Of a DNA stretch of 17,843 nt, positions 1 through 6,689 are shown piece after piece. Position 1 is the first letter of the stretch. Every line of letters begins with the position of its first letter. Source of the DNA: Sedimenticola sp. (GTDB lineage Bacteria > Pseudomonadota > Gammaproteobacteria > Chromatiales > Chromatiaceae); contig JAUXBK010000022.1 of NCBI GenBank assembly GCA_030619405.1, positions 1-17,843 of the forward strand. The letters run 5' to 3'. The notes below the pieces were generated by a model that saw only the letters and a program-made list of their open reading frames with translations, did not search any database and was not told the DNA's origin. The position numbers were made by a program, and so were the translations under genes.

Positions 1-68
1 CCTCCTGGCAGCCGGATGAGGTCTGGCGACGGTTCATGGACTATACCGGAGAACAGCAGCGGTCCTGA
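1..68 (+). CDS. C-terminal end of a truncated upstream gene
   Basis: An open frame enters from the left edge (first full codon at 3) and ends at a TGA at 66-68. It gives 21 residues, SWQPDEVWRRFMDY followed by TGEQQRS. The composition looks like real protein (two Trp, mixed charge), and the frame stops just before the convergent peroxiredoxin-like gene. Too little is present to name a family. Confidence 0.4.
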   Translation, partial: SWQPDEVWRRFMDYTGEQQRS

Positions 69-90
69 TGGTTGGCAGCTGTTCTCCCGG
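46..90. terminator. Inverted repeat between convergent genes, possible bidirectional terminator
   Basis: GGAGAACAGC at 48-57 is matched perfectly by GCTGTTCTCC at 78-87, with a 20-base loop. It overlaps the end of the left-edge gene and lies next to the end of the convergent peroxiredoxin-like gene. No T-run follows on either strand, so a classical intrinsic terminator is not proven. Confidence 0.4.
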
Positions 91-98
91 ATTCTGTA

Positions 99-755
99 TC
101 AGGCCTGAACCAGGCTGCCCAGTCTGTCTATGATCTCCTGGGGCTCCATTCGACGGGTGTAGTCGGGATCCACGAAATCGTGCACGATGGTTCCGTCGCG
201 GGTGATGATGTAAGTTGCGGGCATAGGTAGCTCGAAGCTGTCGTCGCCGTTGTATCCCGGTATATCGAGGCTGAATTTCTCATAGATGGGCCGCAGTGAT
301 TCCGGCAGGGTAAACACCAGGCCGAACAGTTCAGCCACCCGGTTGCCCTGGTCATAGAGGATGTCGAAACTCAGGCCGTGGCGTTCCCGGGTGCTGAGGG
401 ATTTGTCCGGCATCTCTGGTGATATGGCCACCAGACGGGCGCTCATGCCCTCTATCTCTTCTACTCTCTGCTGCAAGGCGTTGAGCTCCAGGTTGCAGTA
501 AGGGCACCATCCTCCCCGGTAAAAGCTCAGGACCACGCTCGATTCATCGAGCATCCCCGTCAGACGCCTCGATTCGCCGGTGTGATTGGGCAGATCGAAG
601 TCGGGTGCCCGGTCGCCGCTGCGGAGGCTGTTGTCGGCAATGCCGCTCTGTTCCAGGGTGTGTGTTGCCTGGTCCATGGTATCCAGGATGTCCTGGGGGA
701 CGTTTGCGGCCTTTTGAGCGTTGTATTCGGCAATTTTTGCTGACAGGGTGTTCAT
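99..755 (-). CDS. Peroxiredoxin-like AhpC/TSA family protein
   Basis: This 218-residue protein has a thioredoxin fold of the AhpC/TSA type and probably reduces peroxides or acts as a thiol oxidoreductase in the cytoplasm; no signal peptide is visible. The leader is helical (residues 1-45). The fold starts at GDRAPDFDLPNHTG (47-60), and the active-site segment is FYRGGWCPYC (78-87) with Cys84 and Cys87. The usual peroxiredoxin Thr three residues before the peroxidatic Cys is replaced by Gly81, as in the CPYC 'peroxiredoxin-like' subfamily, so activity cannot be assumed to match AhpC. A later conserved segment, PATYIITRDGTIV, lies near residues 179-191. The ATG is preceded by GGAG at a normal distance. 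It is divergent from a TetR regulator with an inverted repeat between them, suggesting control by that regulator (inference). Confidence 0.88.
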   Translation of the reverse strand: MNTLSAKIAEYNAQKAANVPQDILDTMDQATHTLEQSGIADNSLRSGDRAPDFDLPNHTGESRRLTGMLDESSVVLSFYRGGWCPYCNLELNALQQRVEEIEGMSARLVAISPEMPDKSLSTRERHGLSFDILYDQGNRVAELFGLVFTLPESLRPIYEKFSLDIPGYNGDDSFELPMPATYIITRDGTIVHDFVDPDYTRRMEPQEIIDRLGSLVQA

Positions 756-776
756 GGTATCTCCAATAGTGAATAA

Positions 777-817
777 TCGTTCAAATACAGCCTAGTGGTA
801 ATTGAACGAAAATTCAA
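777..817. promoter_or_regulatory. Candidate TetR operator in the divergent promoter region
   Basis: TCGTTCAA (777-784) and TTGAACGA (802-809) form a perfect 8-base inverted repeat. A further TTCAA half-site lies at 813-817, giving three alternating half-sites in the 115-base gap between the peroxiredoxin-like gene and the TetR gene. On the minus strand TTGAAT followed 17 bases later by TAGGCT is a possible sigma-70 promoter overlapping these sites. TetR proteins commonly bind such palindromes in divergent gaps. The assignment is inferred from position and symmetry. Confidence 0.5.
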
Positions 818-870
818 CAATAATTGGGATGAGGGGAAGCAGACTCTGTTAAAGGCAAAGGAGGTGGAAG

Positions 871-1467
871 ATGGCCAGGCCGGTGGAATTTGAAAGGACG
901 AAGGTCCTCGACAGGGCATCTCGCCTGTTCTGGGACAAAGGGTACTGCGCCACCAGCGTTTCGGATCTGGTCACGGCCACCGGTCTGCGGCCCGGCAGCA
1001 TCTATGGGGCATTCGAATCCAAGGAAGGACTGTTCATCGCTGCGCTGGATTACTATGGTGACCAGAGTCTGGAGAAGGTGCGGAAGCTCTTGCAGGAAAC
1101 AAAAGATCCCCTCGAGGGCATCCGGCAGTTTCTGCATCAACTGGCGGAAGAGGGCGGCCGGCTGGAGAGCCGAAGGGGGTGCTTTCTTGTCAATACAGCG
1201 TTGGAGGTGGCCCCCCACAACCGCCGGGTCAGGCAGCGTGTGACCCGCCACCTGAAGGCCATCGAAGAGGCCTTCGTACAATCATTCCAGGCGGCTCTGG
1301 AGGCGGGTTGGCTGAAACCAGGCGCTGATCCCGAACTGCTGGCCCGGTATCTGATGGTGACCATCTGGGGCATCCGGGTGATGCAGCGGCTGGGTACCGG
1401 CCGTGACCATTTGGAGCAGGTGGTGAATGAGCATCTGCGGCTGTTCGATCAGGCTTGGCTGGCGTGA
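871..1467 (+). CDS. TetR/AcrR family transcriptional regulator
   Basis: A 198-residue repressor-type regulator. The N-terminal helix-turn-helix covers about residues 8-55, with the TetR signature GYCATSVSDLVTATGLRPGSIYGAF followed by SKEGLF split over residues 24-55. The C-terminal ligand domain resembles the group around NemR/AcuR. Cys104 in RRGCFLVN lies where NemR-like proteins carry a redox-responsive Cys, and Cys26 is in the DNA-binding domain, so redox or electrophile sensing is plausible but inferred. A strong ribosome site (AGGAGGT, about 860-866) precedes the ATG. The stop codon shares its last base with the start of the gamma-glutamyltranspeptidase gene, so the two are co-transcribed. 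Likely targets are itself, ggt and the divergent peroxiredoxin-like gene. Confidence 0.9.
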   Translation: MARPVEFERTKVLDRASRLFWDKGYCATSVSDLVTATGLRPGSIYGAFESKEGLFIAALDYYGDQSLEKVRKLLQETKDPLEGIRQFLHQLAEEGGRLESRRGCFLVNTALEVAPHNRRVRQRVTRHLKAIEEAFVQSFQAALEAGWLKPGADPELLARYLMVTIWGIRVMQRLGTGRDHLEQVVNEHLRLFDQAWLA

Positions 1468-3179
1468 TGTCTCGCTTCCAACAGATTACGGGTGCTGTTC
1501 GGTGCTGGCTGCTGATCGGTTGCCTGCTTACCGTATTGAGGGCGTATGGGGGGTTGCCGCCGGCGGCTGCCGTCACCAGCGCCCATCCGCTGGCTACCGA
1601 GGCCGGTGAGCAGATTCTGCGCGCCGGCGGCAACGCCTTCGATGCGGCGGTGGCGATCACCGCGGCCATTGGCGTGGTGGAGCCCTATGGATCGGGGCTG
1701 GGGGGCGGCGGGTTCTGGCTGCTGCACCGGGCATCGGACGGCCGGCAGGTGATGCTCGATGGCCGGGAGCGGGCGCCGGCTGCCGCCAGCCGGGACATGT
1801 ATCTCGATGAGAATGGCGACATCGTTCCCGGGGCTTCCATCGATGGGCCGCTGGCCGCCGGTATCCCCGGGGTGCCGGCAGCCATGGCGCACCTGGCCAG
1901 GCGCTACGGACGGCTGCCGCTGAAGCAGAGCCTGGCGCCGGCCATTCAACTGGCCCGGGAGGGCTTTCCGGTGGACCGGGAGTACCGGCGCTATGCGGGG
2001 TATCGGCTCGAAACCCTGCGCCGCTTTCCGGCCACCGCCAGCCAGTTCCTGCGGGACGGCGCAATACCGTCGCTGGGTTACCGGCTGCGCCAGCCGGCGC
2101 TGGCGAATACCCTGGAATCCATCGGCAGGGACGGGGCCGAAAGCTTCTACCGGGGGGAGATGGCCGGGCGGCTGGTACAGGCGGTGCGGGCGGCCGGTGG
2201 CATCTGGTCACTGGGTGACCTGAGCAGCTACCGGGTGGTGGAGCGGGCCCCGGTCCGCAGCCGCTACCATGGCATAAGTATCGTGTCGGCCGCCCTTCCC
2301 TCTTCCGGCGGCATCCTGCTGGCGGAGATGTTCAATATGCTGGGTCAGTCGCCGCTGGACCGGCTGGATGCGGCGGGGCGGGCCCATCTGCTCATCGAGG
2401 TGATGCGCCGCGCCTATCGCGACCGGGCCGAGTATCTGGGCGATAGCGACCAGGTTGCGGTGCCGGTGGAGCGGCTGACCGGCCTGGAGCATGCCAGCCA
2501 CCTGATGCAGGAGATCGATATGGAGGGGGCCACCCCCAGCAGTGCGCTGCGGCCCGCCGGTGGCGCAGGTGGGGCGGGCACCGACACCACCCACTTCTCA
2601 GTGCTCGACAGGGAGGGCAACCGGGTCGCCGCTACCCTGAGCATCAACTATCTGTTTGGCTCCGGGTTCGTGGCCGGGGATACCGGCGTCCTGCTCAACG
2701 ATGAGATGGACGACTTTTCAGTCAAGCCGGGGGTGCCCAATGCCTACGGCCTGGTGGGCGCCGAGGCCAATGCCGTCGCACCGGCCAAGCGCCCCCTGTC
2801 GAGCATGTCGCCCACTTTCCTGGAGGATGAGCGGGGGGTGGCGATCCTGGGCACGCCAGGAGGCAGCCGCATCATCAGCATGGTGCTGCTGGCGGCCCTC
2901 GAGTACGCGGACGGCGGCGATGCGGTGCGGATGGCGCAGCGGCCGCGCTTTCACCATCAGTATCTGCCGGACCAAGTGGTGCACGAGCAGGCGGCATTCA
3001 GTGAAGAGGTGATGGCTGAGCTGGGGCGCCGCGGCCACCAGTTGAAGTTGAAACCCAACGGCTATGGCAATATGCAGGTCATCGTCTGGGACCGGCAGAA
3101 AAATGAAGTGACTGCCGCCAGCGACCGGCGCGGCATCGGCCGAGCGCGGGTCTGGCCACAGCAACGGCAGCAACGCTGA
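1467..3179 (+). CDS. ggt: Gamma-glutamyltranspeptidase (glutathione hydrolase)
   Basis: This enzyme cleaves the gamma-glutamyl bond of glutathione and related compounds, usually in the periplasm, and matures by self-cleavage into two subunits. From the ATG at 1467 the protein has 570 residues, the normal family length. A hydrophobic leader (about residues 10-28) suggests export. The large-subunit start is seen in HPLATEAGEQILRAGGNAFD. The autoprocessing site is DTTHFSV, with the nucleophile Thr at residue 374 (codon 2586-2588). Downstream are LLNDEMDDFS, RPLSSMSPTF and GTPGGSRIISM, all family hallmarks. The frame is open back to a TTG at 1455, but the ATG overlapping the TetR stop (TGATG) is the better start and implies translational coupling. 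No separate ribosome site is obvious. Being tied to a TetR gene is unusual for ggt and points to conditional expression. Confidence 0.93.
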   Translation: MSRFQQITGAVRCWLLIGCLLTVLRAYGGLPPAAAVTSAHPLATEAGEQILRAGGNAFDAAVAITAAIGVVEPYGSGLGGGGFWLLHRASDGRQVMLDGRERAPAAASRDMYLDENGDIVPGASIDGPLAAGIPGVPAAMAHLARRYGRLPLKQSLAPAIQLAREGFPVDREYRRYAGYRLETLRRFPATASQFLRDGAIPSLGYRLRQPALANTLESIGRDGAESFYRGEMAGRLVQAVRAAGGIWSLGDLSSYRVVERAPVRSRYHGISIVSAALPSSGGILLAEMFNMLGQSPLDRLDAAGRAHLLIEVMRRAYRDRAEYLGDSDQVAVPVERLTGLEHASHLMQEIDMEGATPSSALRPAGGAGGAGTDTTHFSVLDREGNRVAATLSINYLFGSGFVAGDTGVLLNDEMDDFSVKPGVPNAYGLVGAEANAVAPAKRPLSSMSPTFLEDERGVAILGTPGGSRIISMVLLAALEYADGGDAVRMAQRPRFHHQYLPDQVVHEQAAFSEEVMAELGRRGHQLKLKPNGYGNMQVIVWDRQKNEVTAASDRRGIGRARVWPQQRQQR

Positions 3180-3208
3180 TGTGGTCCCGAATCCGTGAGC
3201 TTGCAGCG

Positions 3209-3256
3209 TGTAGGGCCGAATTCAGTCGGCCAAGTGCGAATAAATTCGCACCTACA
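3209..3256. repeat. Cruciform intergenic repeat (REP-like)
   Basis: Outer arms TGTAGG (3209-3214) and CCTACA (3251-3256) enclose two hairpins: GGCCGA / TCGGCC and GTGCGAA / TTCGCAC with a TAAA loop. The nested design is typical of dispersed palindromic elements in gammaproteobacterial intergenic regions. A 16-base half copy (one mismatch) occurs at 16368-16383. It lies just after ggt. Confidence 0.75.
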
Positions 3257-3516
3257 TACTGGGGGGAATGAACAGTTACCTCCTACTTTGGGTGCCAATG
3301 TTGATTAGCAGCCCGATATCCGTCCCAGTAGCCTTCAGCTCATTGAGCAATTGTGCCTCGTTTTTGGGTCTATAATCTTTACCCGTGTGTAATCCGCGTT
3401 AATCCGCGGCTAAATGTCTTTTTATCCCGTGAACGGATACCCCATTTTTATCATTCTGAATTCTACATTCTGTATCCTATCCTTCCTGAATTCTCTATAT
3501 CTGAATTCCGTAAGCC
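3257..3516. other. Non-coding stretch before the TatD gene with a second repeat fragment
   Basis: No convincing gene is seen. Positions 3385-3411 carry a TAATCCGCGTTAATCCGCGG-type repeat; a related sequence in the opposite orientation lies at 13564-13587. Positions 3450-3510 are AT-rich with GAATTC-containing imperfect repeats (TTCTGAATTC, CTGAATTC). No clear promoter could be chosen. Confidence 0.5.
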
Positions 3517-4287
3517 ATGCGACTTATCGACACCCATTGCCACTTCGATGACAGCGCGTTCGACCGGGACCGGGATGCGGTCTGGCGGCGGGCCCGGGAT
3601 GTGGGAGTGGCGGCAATAGTGATCCCATCCATAAAATCCGACTGGTGGCCCCGTGTCAAACAGGTCTGCAGTACTTACCCGGGACTCTCTCCGGCCTACG
3701 GTCTGCATCCCATGTTCATGCCCGATCACAACGACCGGGATATCGAACGGCTGGCCGGTTGGATCGGACGAGAGCACCCGGTGGCCATCGGTGAGTGCGG
3801 TCTCGACTTCTTCATCCCGGATCCGGATCGGGAGGGCCAGCAGCGCTGCTTCGAGGCCCAACTGCAACTGGCACAGCAGTTCGATCTGCCGGTGATCATT
3901 CATGCCCGCCGCGCGGTCGAGGCGGTGATCGACACCCTGCGCCGCTATCCCTCGCTGCGCGGCGTCCTGCACAGCTTCTCCGGCAGTGAGCAGCAGGCCA
4001 GGCGATTGATCGACATGGGCTTTCTTATGAGTTTCGGCGGACCCCTGACCTACCCTCGTGCCAGTCGGTTGCAGCGTCTGGTCGCCGCCCTGCCCCTGGA
4101 TGCCATCATGCTGGAGACCGACTCCCCGGACCAGCCGGATCTGGACCAGCGGGGGCAGCGTAACGAACCCGCCAGACTGCCGGTGATACTGACCGCAATG
4201 ACAGGACTGCGTAACGAAAGCATGGAAGAGATCGCCTGCGCCACCACCCGGAACGCCCGGTCGCTGTTCGGGATCGAACTGGAATGA
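3517..4287 (+). CDS. TatD family metal-dependent hydrolase (YjjV-like)
   Basis: A 256-residue TIM-barrel metallohydrolase of the TatD family, whose members act as metal-dependent 3'-5' deoxyribonucleases in DNA repair or turnover. Metal ligands are visible at the expected spacing: His7 and His9 in DTHCHF, Glu93 in AIGECGLDFF, His129 in VIIHAR, His152 in LHSFSG and Asp202 in LETDSPDQP. GLHP at 62-65 is also conserved. The length and the GECGLDFF and ETDSPDQP segments suit the YjjV/TatD subgroup. The upstream ribosome site is weak (TAAG). It stands alone, convergent with the next gene, so context adds nothing about substrate. Confidence 0.92.
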   Translation: MRLIDTHCHFDDSAFDRDRDAVWRRARDVGVAAIVIPSIKSDWWPRVKQVCSTYPGLSPAYGLHPMFMPDHNDRDIERLAGWIGREHPVAIGECGLDFFIPDPDREGQQRCFEAQLQLAQQFDLPVIIHARRAVEAVIDTLRRYPSLRGVLHSFSGSEQQARRLIDMGFLMSFGGPLTYPRASRLQRLVAALPLDAIMLETDSPDQPDLDQRGQRNEPARLPVILTAMTGLRNESMEEIACATTRNARSLFGIELE

Positions 4288-4311
4288 ACGAGTGCTGCTG
4301 TATGGATCCCC

Positions 4312-4668
4312 TCACTTACGCCTGCTCATGGTCTTGATCAGCTTCATGGTGGCATTGAAGAAGTCTTTCTCTTCCCCCAGGTCGCAGATGATCTGAATGC
4401 GCCGCATCACCCCCTTGATCTCCACCCCCTTGAGCACATCGGTGCCAGTGGCCAGGGAGAGCCCCGTTGCCATGCCGGCCAGCCACTCCCGATAGAAGAG
4501 ATACTCGGAAATCGCCATCTCGTCACCCTGTTCCCACCCCTGGTAGGCAGCGAGATAGTCGTCGCAGGATTTCACCCCGTACCCAAGGATCATGGGCCTC
4601 TCCTCTCCCCCCACGCTCTGAACGGATACCAGTAACAACGCCAGCGCCAGAAAAAGTACCTGCCTCAC
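4312..4668 (-). CDS. Small exported protein of unknown function with two Cys
   Basis: I choose the GTG at 4666-4668 as start because GGGAGG lies just upstream and the protein then opens with a signal peptide (RQVLFLALALLLVSVQSVGG, residues 2-21). A longer frame reaches back to 4710. The 118-residue product would be about 95 residues after cleavage, with Cys35 and Cys95 able to form a disulfide. The mature part is mostly helical: CDDYLAAYQGWEQGD, then EYLFYREWLAGMATGLS and a GVMRRIQIICDL segment. This Cys-Trp-Gly/Cys pattern resembles small periplasmic helical proteins of the HdeA/Rap1a type, but I cannot assign a family with confidence. It is convergent with the TatD gene, with 24 bases between them. 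Confidence 0.72.
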   Translation of the reverse strand: MRQVLFLALALLLVSVQSVGGEERPMILGYGVKSCDDYLAAYQGWEQGDEMAISEYLFYREWLAGMATGLSLATGTDVLKGVEIKGVMRRIQIICDLGEEKDFFNATMKLIKTMSRRK

Positions 4669-4801
4669 CACACCTCCCAGGAAGGAAAATACATCTATAA
4701 ATATAATCATGGCATAAATTAAATATTTTGATTGAATTAATCTGGCAAATTGACGTCTTCTATATTAGTATTTCATTAATTACTAACGAGAGGTATCTAC
4801 C

Positions 4802-4936
4802 GTGATCATCGACAATCTGACCATCGCCGCCATTATCACCACTCTACTGGCCTCCCTGTTCGTGCTGGGAACAAGGGGTTCGCGTGAATCGAGCCCAGCC
4901 TCTTCAAAGAGGAGCAGGCGAAGACATCTTTGTTGA
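4802..4936 (+). CDS. Possible 44-residue single-span membrane protein
   Basis: A GTG at 4802 opens a 44-codon frame with a GAGAGG ribosome-like site about 8 bases upstream. Residues 7-22 (TIAAIITTLLASLFVL) form one hydrophobic helix, followed by a basic, Ser/Arg-rich tail ending in HLC. The tail looks less natural, and other frames are open over 4884-5117, so this may be the start of a gene that has decayed by frameshift. Bases 4811-4826 are identical to 6220-6235 inside the merR remnant. Function unknown. Confidence 0.3.
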   Translation: MIIDNLTIAAIITTLLASLFVLGTRGSRESSPASSKRSRRRHLC

Positions 4937-5122
4937 TCCGGGCCGGGTCAGCAACGATCCGGAATATTCTCAACCGGATCAACCGGCTCCTTCCCTGCGC
5001 CCTCGGAACCGATGCAGCCATACGAAACCGGAGACCCCGGCAATCAGGGAGGTAAAAAAGGATGCCTGTCTTTGCTATGATATACGTTGTTGGTTCCGTT
5101 CCAAATCGTCTCAATAAATGGG
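4937..5122. other. Non-coding or decayed stretch
   Basis: No reliable gene. A short frame at 4884-5117 and another ending near 5052 give low-complexity, Arg/Pro-rich peptides without recognisable motifs. The stretch may be the decayed tail of the small gene starting at 4802. Confidence 0.35.
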
Positions 5123-5237
5123 CAGGATTAACAGGAATACTTAAACCTAGATCCTGCAAGTGCTTGCACTCTGTAAGCACGATCACTTGCAGGATCTAGG
5201 TTAAACCTGTAAATCCTGAGCAATCCTGTTAATCCTG
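5123..5237. repeat. Outer palindromic repeat, split by an inner palindrome
   Basis: CAGGATTAACAGGA (5123-5136) and TCCTGTTAATCCTG (5224-5237) are perfect 14-base inverted arms. The second arm is followed by a T-run (TCATTTTTTT, to 5247). Between them sits the separate 59-base palindrome at 5144-5202. The arms are a common type of dispersed bacterial intergenic repeat. As RNA, the whole could fold into a long hairpin ending in U residues, which could terminate transcription before the tungstate gene. Confidence 0.7.
5144..5202. repeat. CCTAGATCCTGCAAGTG palindromic element, full copy
   Basis: AACCTAGATCCTGCAAGTG (5144-5162) and CACTTGCAGGATCTAGGTT (5184-5202) are perfect 19-base inverted arms around a 21-base centre. 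The centre can itself pair as GTGCTT / AAGCAC. A reverse-orientation copy lies at 17631-17680 (43 of 50 bases the same, including the centre), and a 14-base fragment at 10662-10675. Conservation of the centre as well as the arms shows a true repeat family rather than a chance hairpin. Confidence 0.85.
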
Positions 5238-5334
5238 TCATTTTTTTGGTGCTGGCAACGGGCTGTACTCGTTGCAGAGTGCCCAGTTTTCGTCTGAAAG
5301 TATGTTTTTTTATTAAAACCAATAAGTTATATAT

Positions 5335-5351
5335 CCATGATCTAATCATGG
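5335..5351. promoter_or_regulatory. Short palindrome upstream of the tungstate-binding gene
   Basis: CCATGAT-CTA-ATCATGG is a perfect 7-base inverted repeat ending 15 bases before the start codon at 5367. It follows an AT-rich stretch (TAAGTTATATAT) that could hold a promoter. It could be an operator or a hairpin close to the ribosome site. It does not clearly match the ModE box. Confidence 0.35.
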
Positions 5352-5366
5352 TGTTGAGGTCTGAAA

Positions 5367-6194
5367 ATGAGGCGCCTATTGTCCATTCTTATGGTTACGG
5401 GTCTGTTGGTCATCCTGGGCCTGCCGGTTACCGGCGCCGGGAAAGCCCCGAGCCAGATTCTTCGTATGGCAACTACCACCAGTACCGAGAATTCAGGGCT
5501 CCTGGAACAACTGCTCCCCGCCTTCGAGCATGCCACCGGCATTCAGGTGCAGGTAATCGCCGTGGGGACAGGGAAGGCGCTGAGGATGGGACGGGATGGG
5601 GATGTGGACGTGGTCCTGGTGCACTCCCCATTGGCAGAACAGGCGTTCGTCCAGGCCGGTTATGGCGTGAACCGCCGGGATGTCATGTACAACGATTTCG
5701 TGCTGGTGGGTCCGCCGGCGGACCCGGCGGAGATCAGACAGAGCAGCAGCGCTGTCGACGCCCTGCAGCATATCGCCAGACAACGGGCTATCTTCGTCTC
5801 CCGGGGTGACGATTCGGGCACCCACAAGAAAGAGCTGTCACTCTGGAAAGCGGGCGGCATCACGCCGTCGGGAGAGTGGTACCGGGAGGCAGGACAGGGT
5901 ATGGGCAAGGTGCTGCAGATCACCGGCGAGCTGAACGGATACACGCTGACAGACCGGGGAACCTGGCTGGCCTTCCGCGGGATCACCTACCTCGAGATCC
6001 TGTTTCAGGGGGACCCGAAACTCTACAATCCCTATGGAATCATAGCCGTCAACCCGAAGCGCTACCCGGATATCAACATTGCTGGGGCTAAGGCCCTGAT
6101 TGACTGGGTCACCTCTACGGAGGGGCAGAAACTGATCGGCGACCATACCGTTGCTGGAGAGCGCCTGTTCACCCCCTCGGCAGGGAATGATTGA
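5367..6194 (+). CDS. tupA: TupA-like tungstate ABC transporter substrate-binding protein
   Basis: A 275-residue periplasmic binding protein with a signal peptide (about residues 1-24, LLSILMVTGLLVILGLPVTGAG). The anion-binding motifs of the TupA group are visible: ATTTSTENSGLL (35-46) and SRGDDSGTHKKE (145-156), with GDVDVVLVHSP at 78-88. TupA captures tungstate for TupB/TupC, feeding cofactor synthesis of tungsten or molybdenum enzymes. No tupB permease or tupC ATPase gene follows; the next plus-strand sequence is a broken merR fragment and then a convergent gene. It is therefore an orphan here, and the partners may be elsewhere or lost. Substrate is inferred from family; molybdate or another oxyanion is possible. 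Confidence 0.88.
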   Translation: MRRLLSILMVTGLLVILGLPVTGAGKAPSQILRMATTTSTENSGLLEQLLPAFEHATGIQVQVIAVGTGKALRMGRDGDVDVVLVHSPLAEQAFVQAGYGVNRRDVMYNDFVLVGPPADPAEIRQSSSAVDALQHIARQRAIFVSRGDDSGTHKKELSLWKAGGITPSGEWYREAGQGMGKVLQITGELNGYTLTDRGTWLAFRGITYLEILFQGDPKLYNPYGIIAVNPKRYPDINIAGAKALIDWVTSTEGQKLIGDHTVAGERLFTPSAGND

Positions 6195-6211
6195 ATGGAG
6201 CACTGAACCAT

Positions 6212-6300
6212 GTGAACGAGACAATCTGACCATCGGTGGGCTGGCGTCAGCAGCCGGGGTGAAGGTGGAGACCATACGTTATTAGCAGCTGATCGGCGCC
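6212..6300 (+). pseudogene. Decayed 5' fragment of a MerR family regulator
   Basis: From 6223 the sequence reads NLTIGGLASAAG then VKVETIRY, the unmistakable N-terminal helix-turn-helix of MerR regulators. An in-frame TAG (6283-6285) sits where the second Tyr/Phe of the family's RYYQR is expected, followed by QLIG. The likely start, GTG at 6212, is one base out of frame with this stretch, so there is both a frameshift and a stop. Similarity ends near 6300, inside the 3' end of the convergent DUF302 gene. This is the remnant of a regulator, perhaps of metal response, deleted from its C-terminal side. Confidence 0.75.
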
Positions 6301-6686
6301 CCCCCCAGTGCCTCATTTACCCGATCGAGGCGTGAACGGACCTCCCGGGCCAGTATACCGATGTCATCCCGGTCCACCAGGGTCAGGACCGCCTCCGGGT
6401 CCATGAAGGAGACGACAATGGCCCCATCCTCCTGTTCCCGCACCACCACATTACAGGGCAACAGGAGGCCAATGTCGGGTTCTGCATCGATGGCCTGGTT
6501 GGCCAGTGGCGGGTTGCATGCGCCCAGGATCTTGTAACGACGCTTCTCCACGCCCAGCTTCGCCTTCAGGACCGCCTGCACATCGATCTCGGTCAACACA
6601 CCGAACCCCTCCGCTTTCAGGGCGTCTCTGACCTTTGATTCCACCTCATCGAAACTGCCACCCATCCGGGTCGAAAAACCATACAT
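6282..6686 (-). CDS. DUF302 domain-containing protein
   Basis: A 134-residue protein that is almost entirely one DUF302 domain, a small alpha/beta fold of unknown biochemical role, often encoded beside redox or metal-related genes. Family hallmarks are GFGVLTEIDVQAVLKAKLG (about 28-46), YKILGACNPPLANQAI (about 51-66) and IGLLLPCNVVVRE (about 72-84), with conserved Cys residues in the last two. I use the ATG at 6686, preceded by AGGAG at 6696-6700, rather than the TTG one codon earlier. It has no signal peptide, so it is probably cytoplasmic. Its 3' end overlaps the merR remnant, suggesting that its stop codon and last residues derive from a rearrangement junction. Confidence 0.9.
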   Translation of the reverse strand: MYGFSTRMGGSFDEVESKVRDALKAEGFGVLTEIDVQAVLKAKLGVEKRRYKILGACNPPLANQAIDAEPDIGLLLPCNVVVREQEDGAIVVSFMDPEAVLTLVDRDDIGILAREVRSRLDRVNEALGGAPISC

Positions 6687-6689
6687 CAA

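Noticed and set aside
4884..5117. 77-codon plus-strand frame
   Set aside because: Pro/Arg/Cys-rich with no ribosome site or motif, and it overlaps another small frame; probably not translated.
5123..5237. Possible retron or reverse-transcriptase-linked non-coding RNA
   Set aside because: The long hairpin is suggestive, but no reverse transcriptase gene is near and the inner part recurs as a dispersed element.
5331..5351. ModE binding site upstream of tupA
   Set aside because: The palindrome and AT-rich stretch do not fit the ModE consensus arms; only a generic palindrome is supported.
5246..5809. 187-codon plus-strand frame overlapping tupA
   Set aside because: The tupA frame carries signal peptide and binding motifs; this one becomes Gly/Arg-rich over the same bases.
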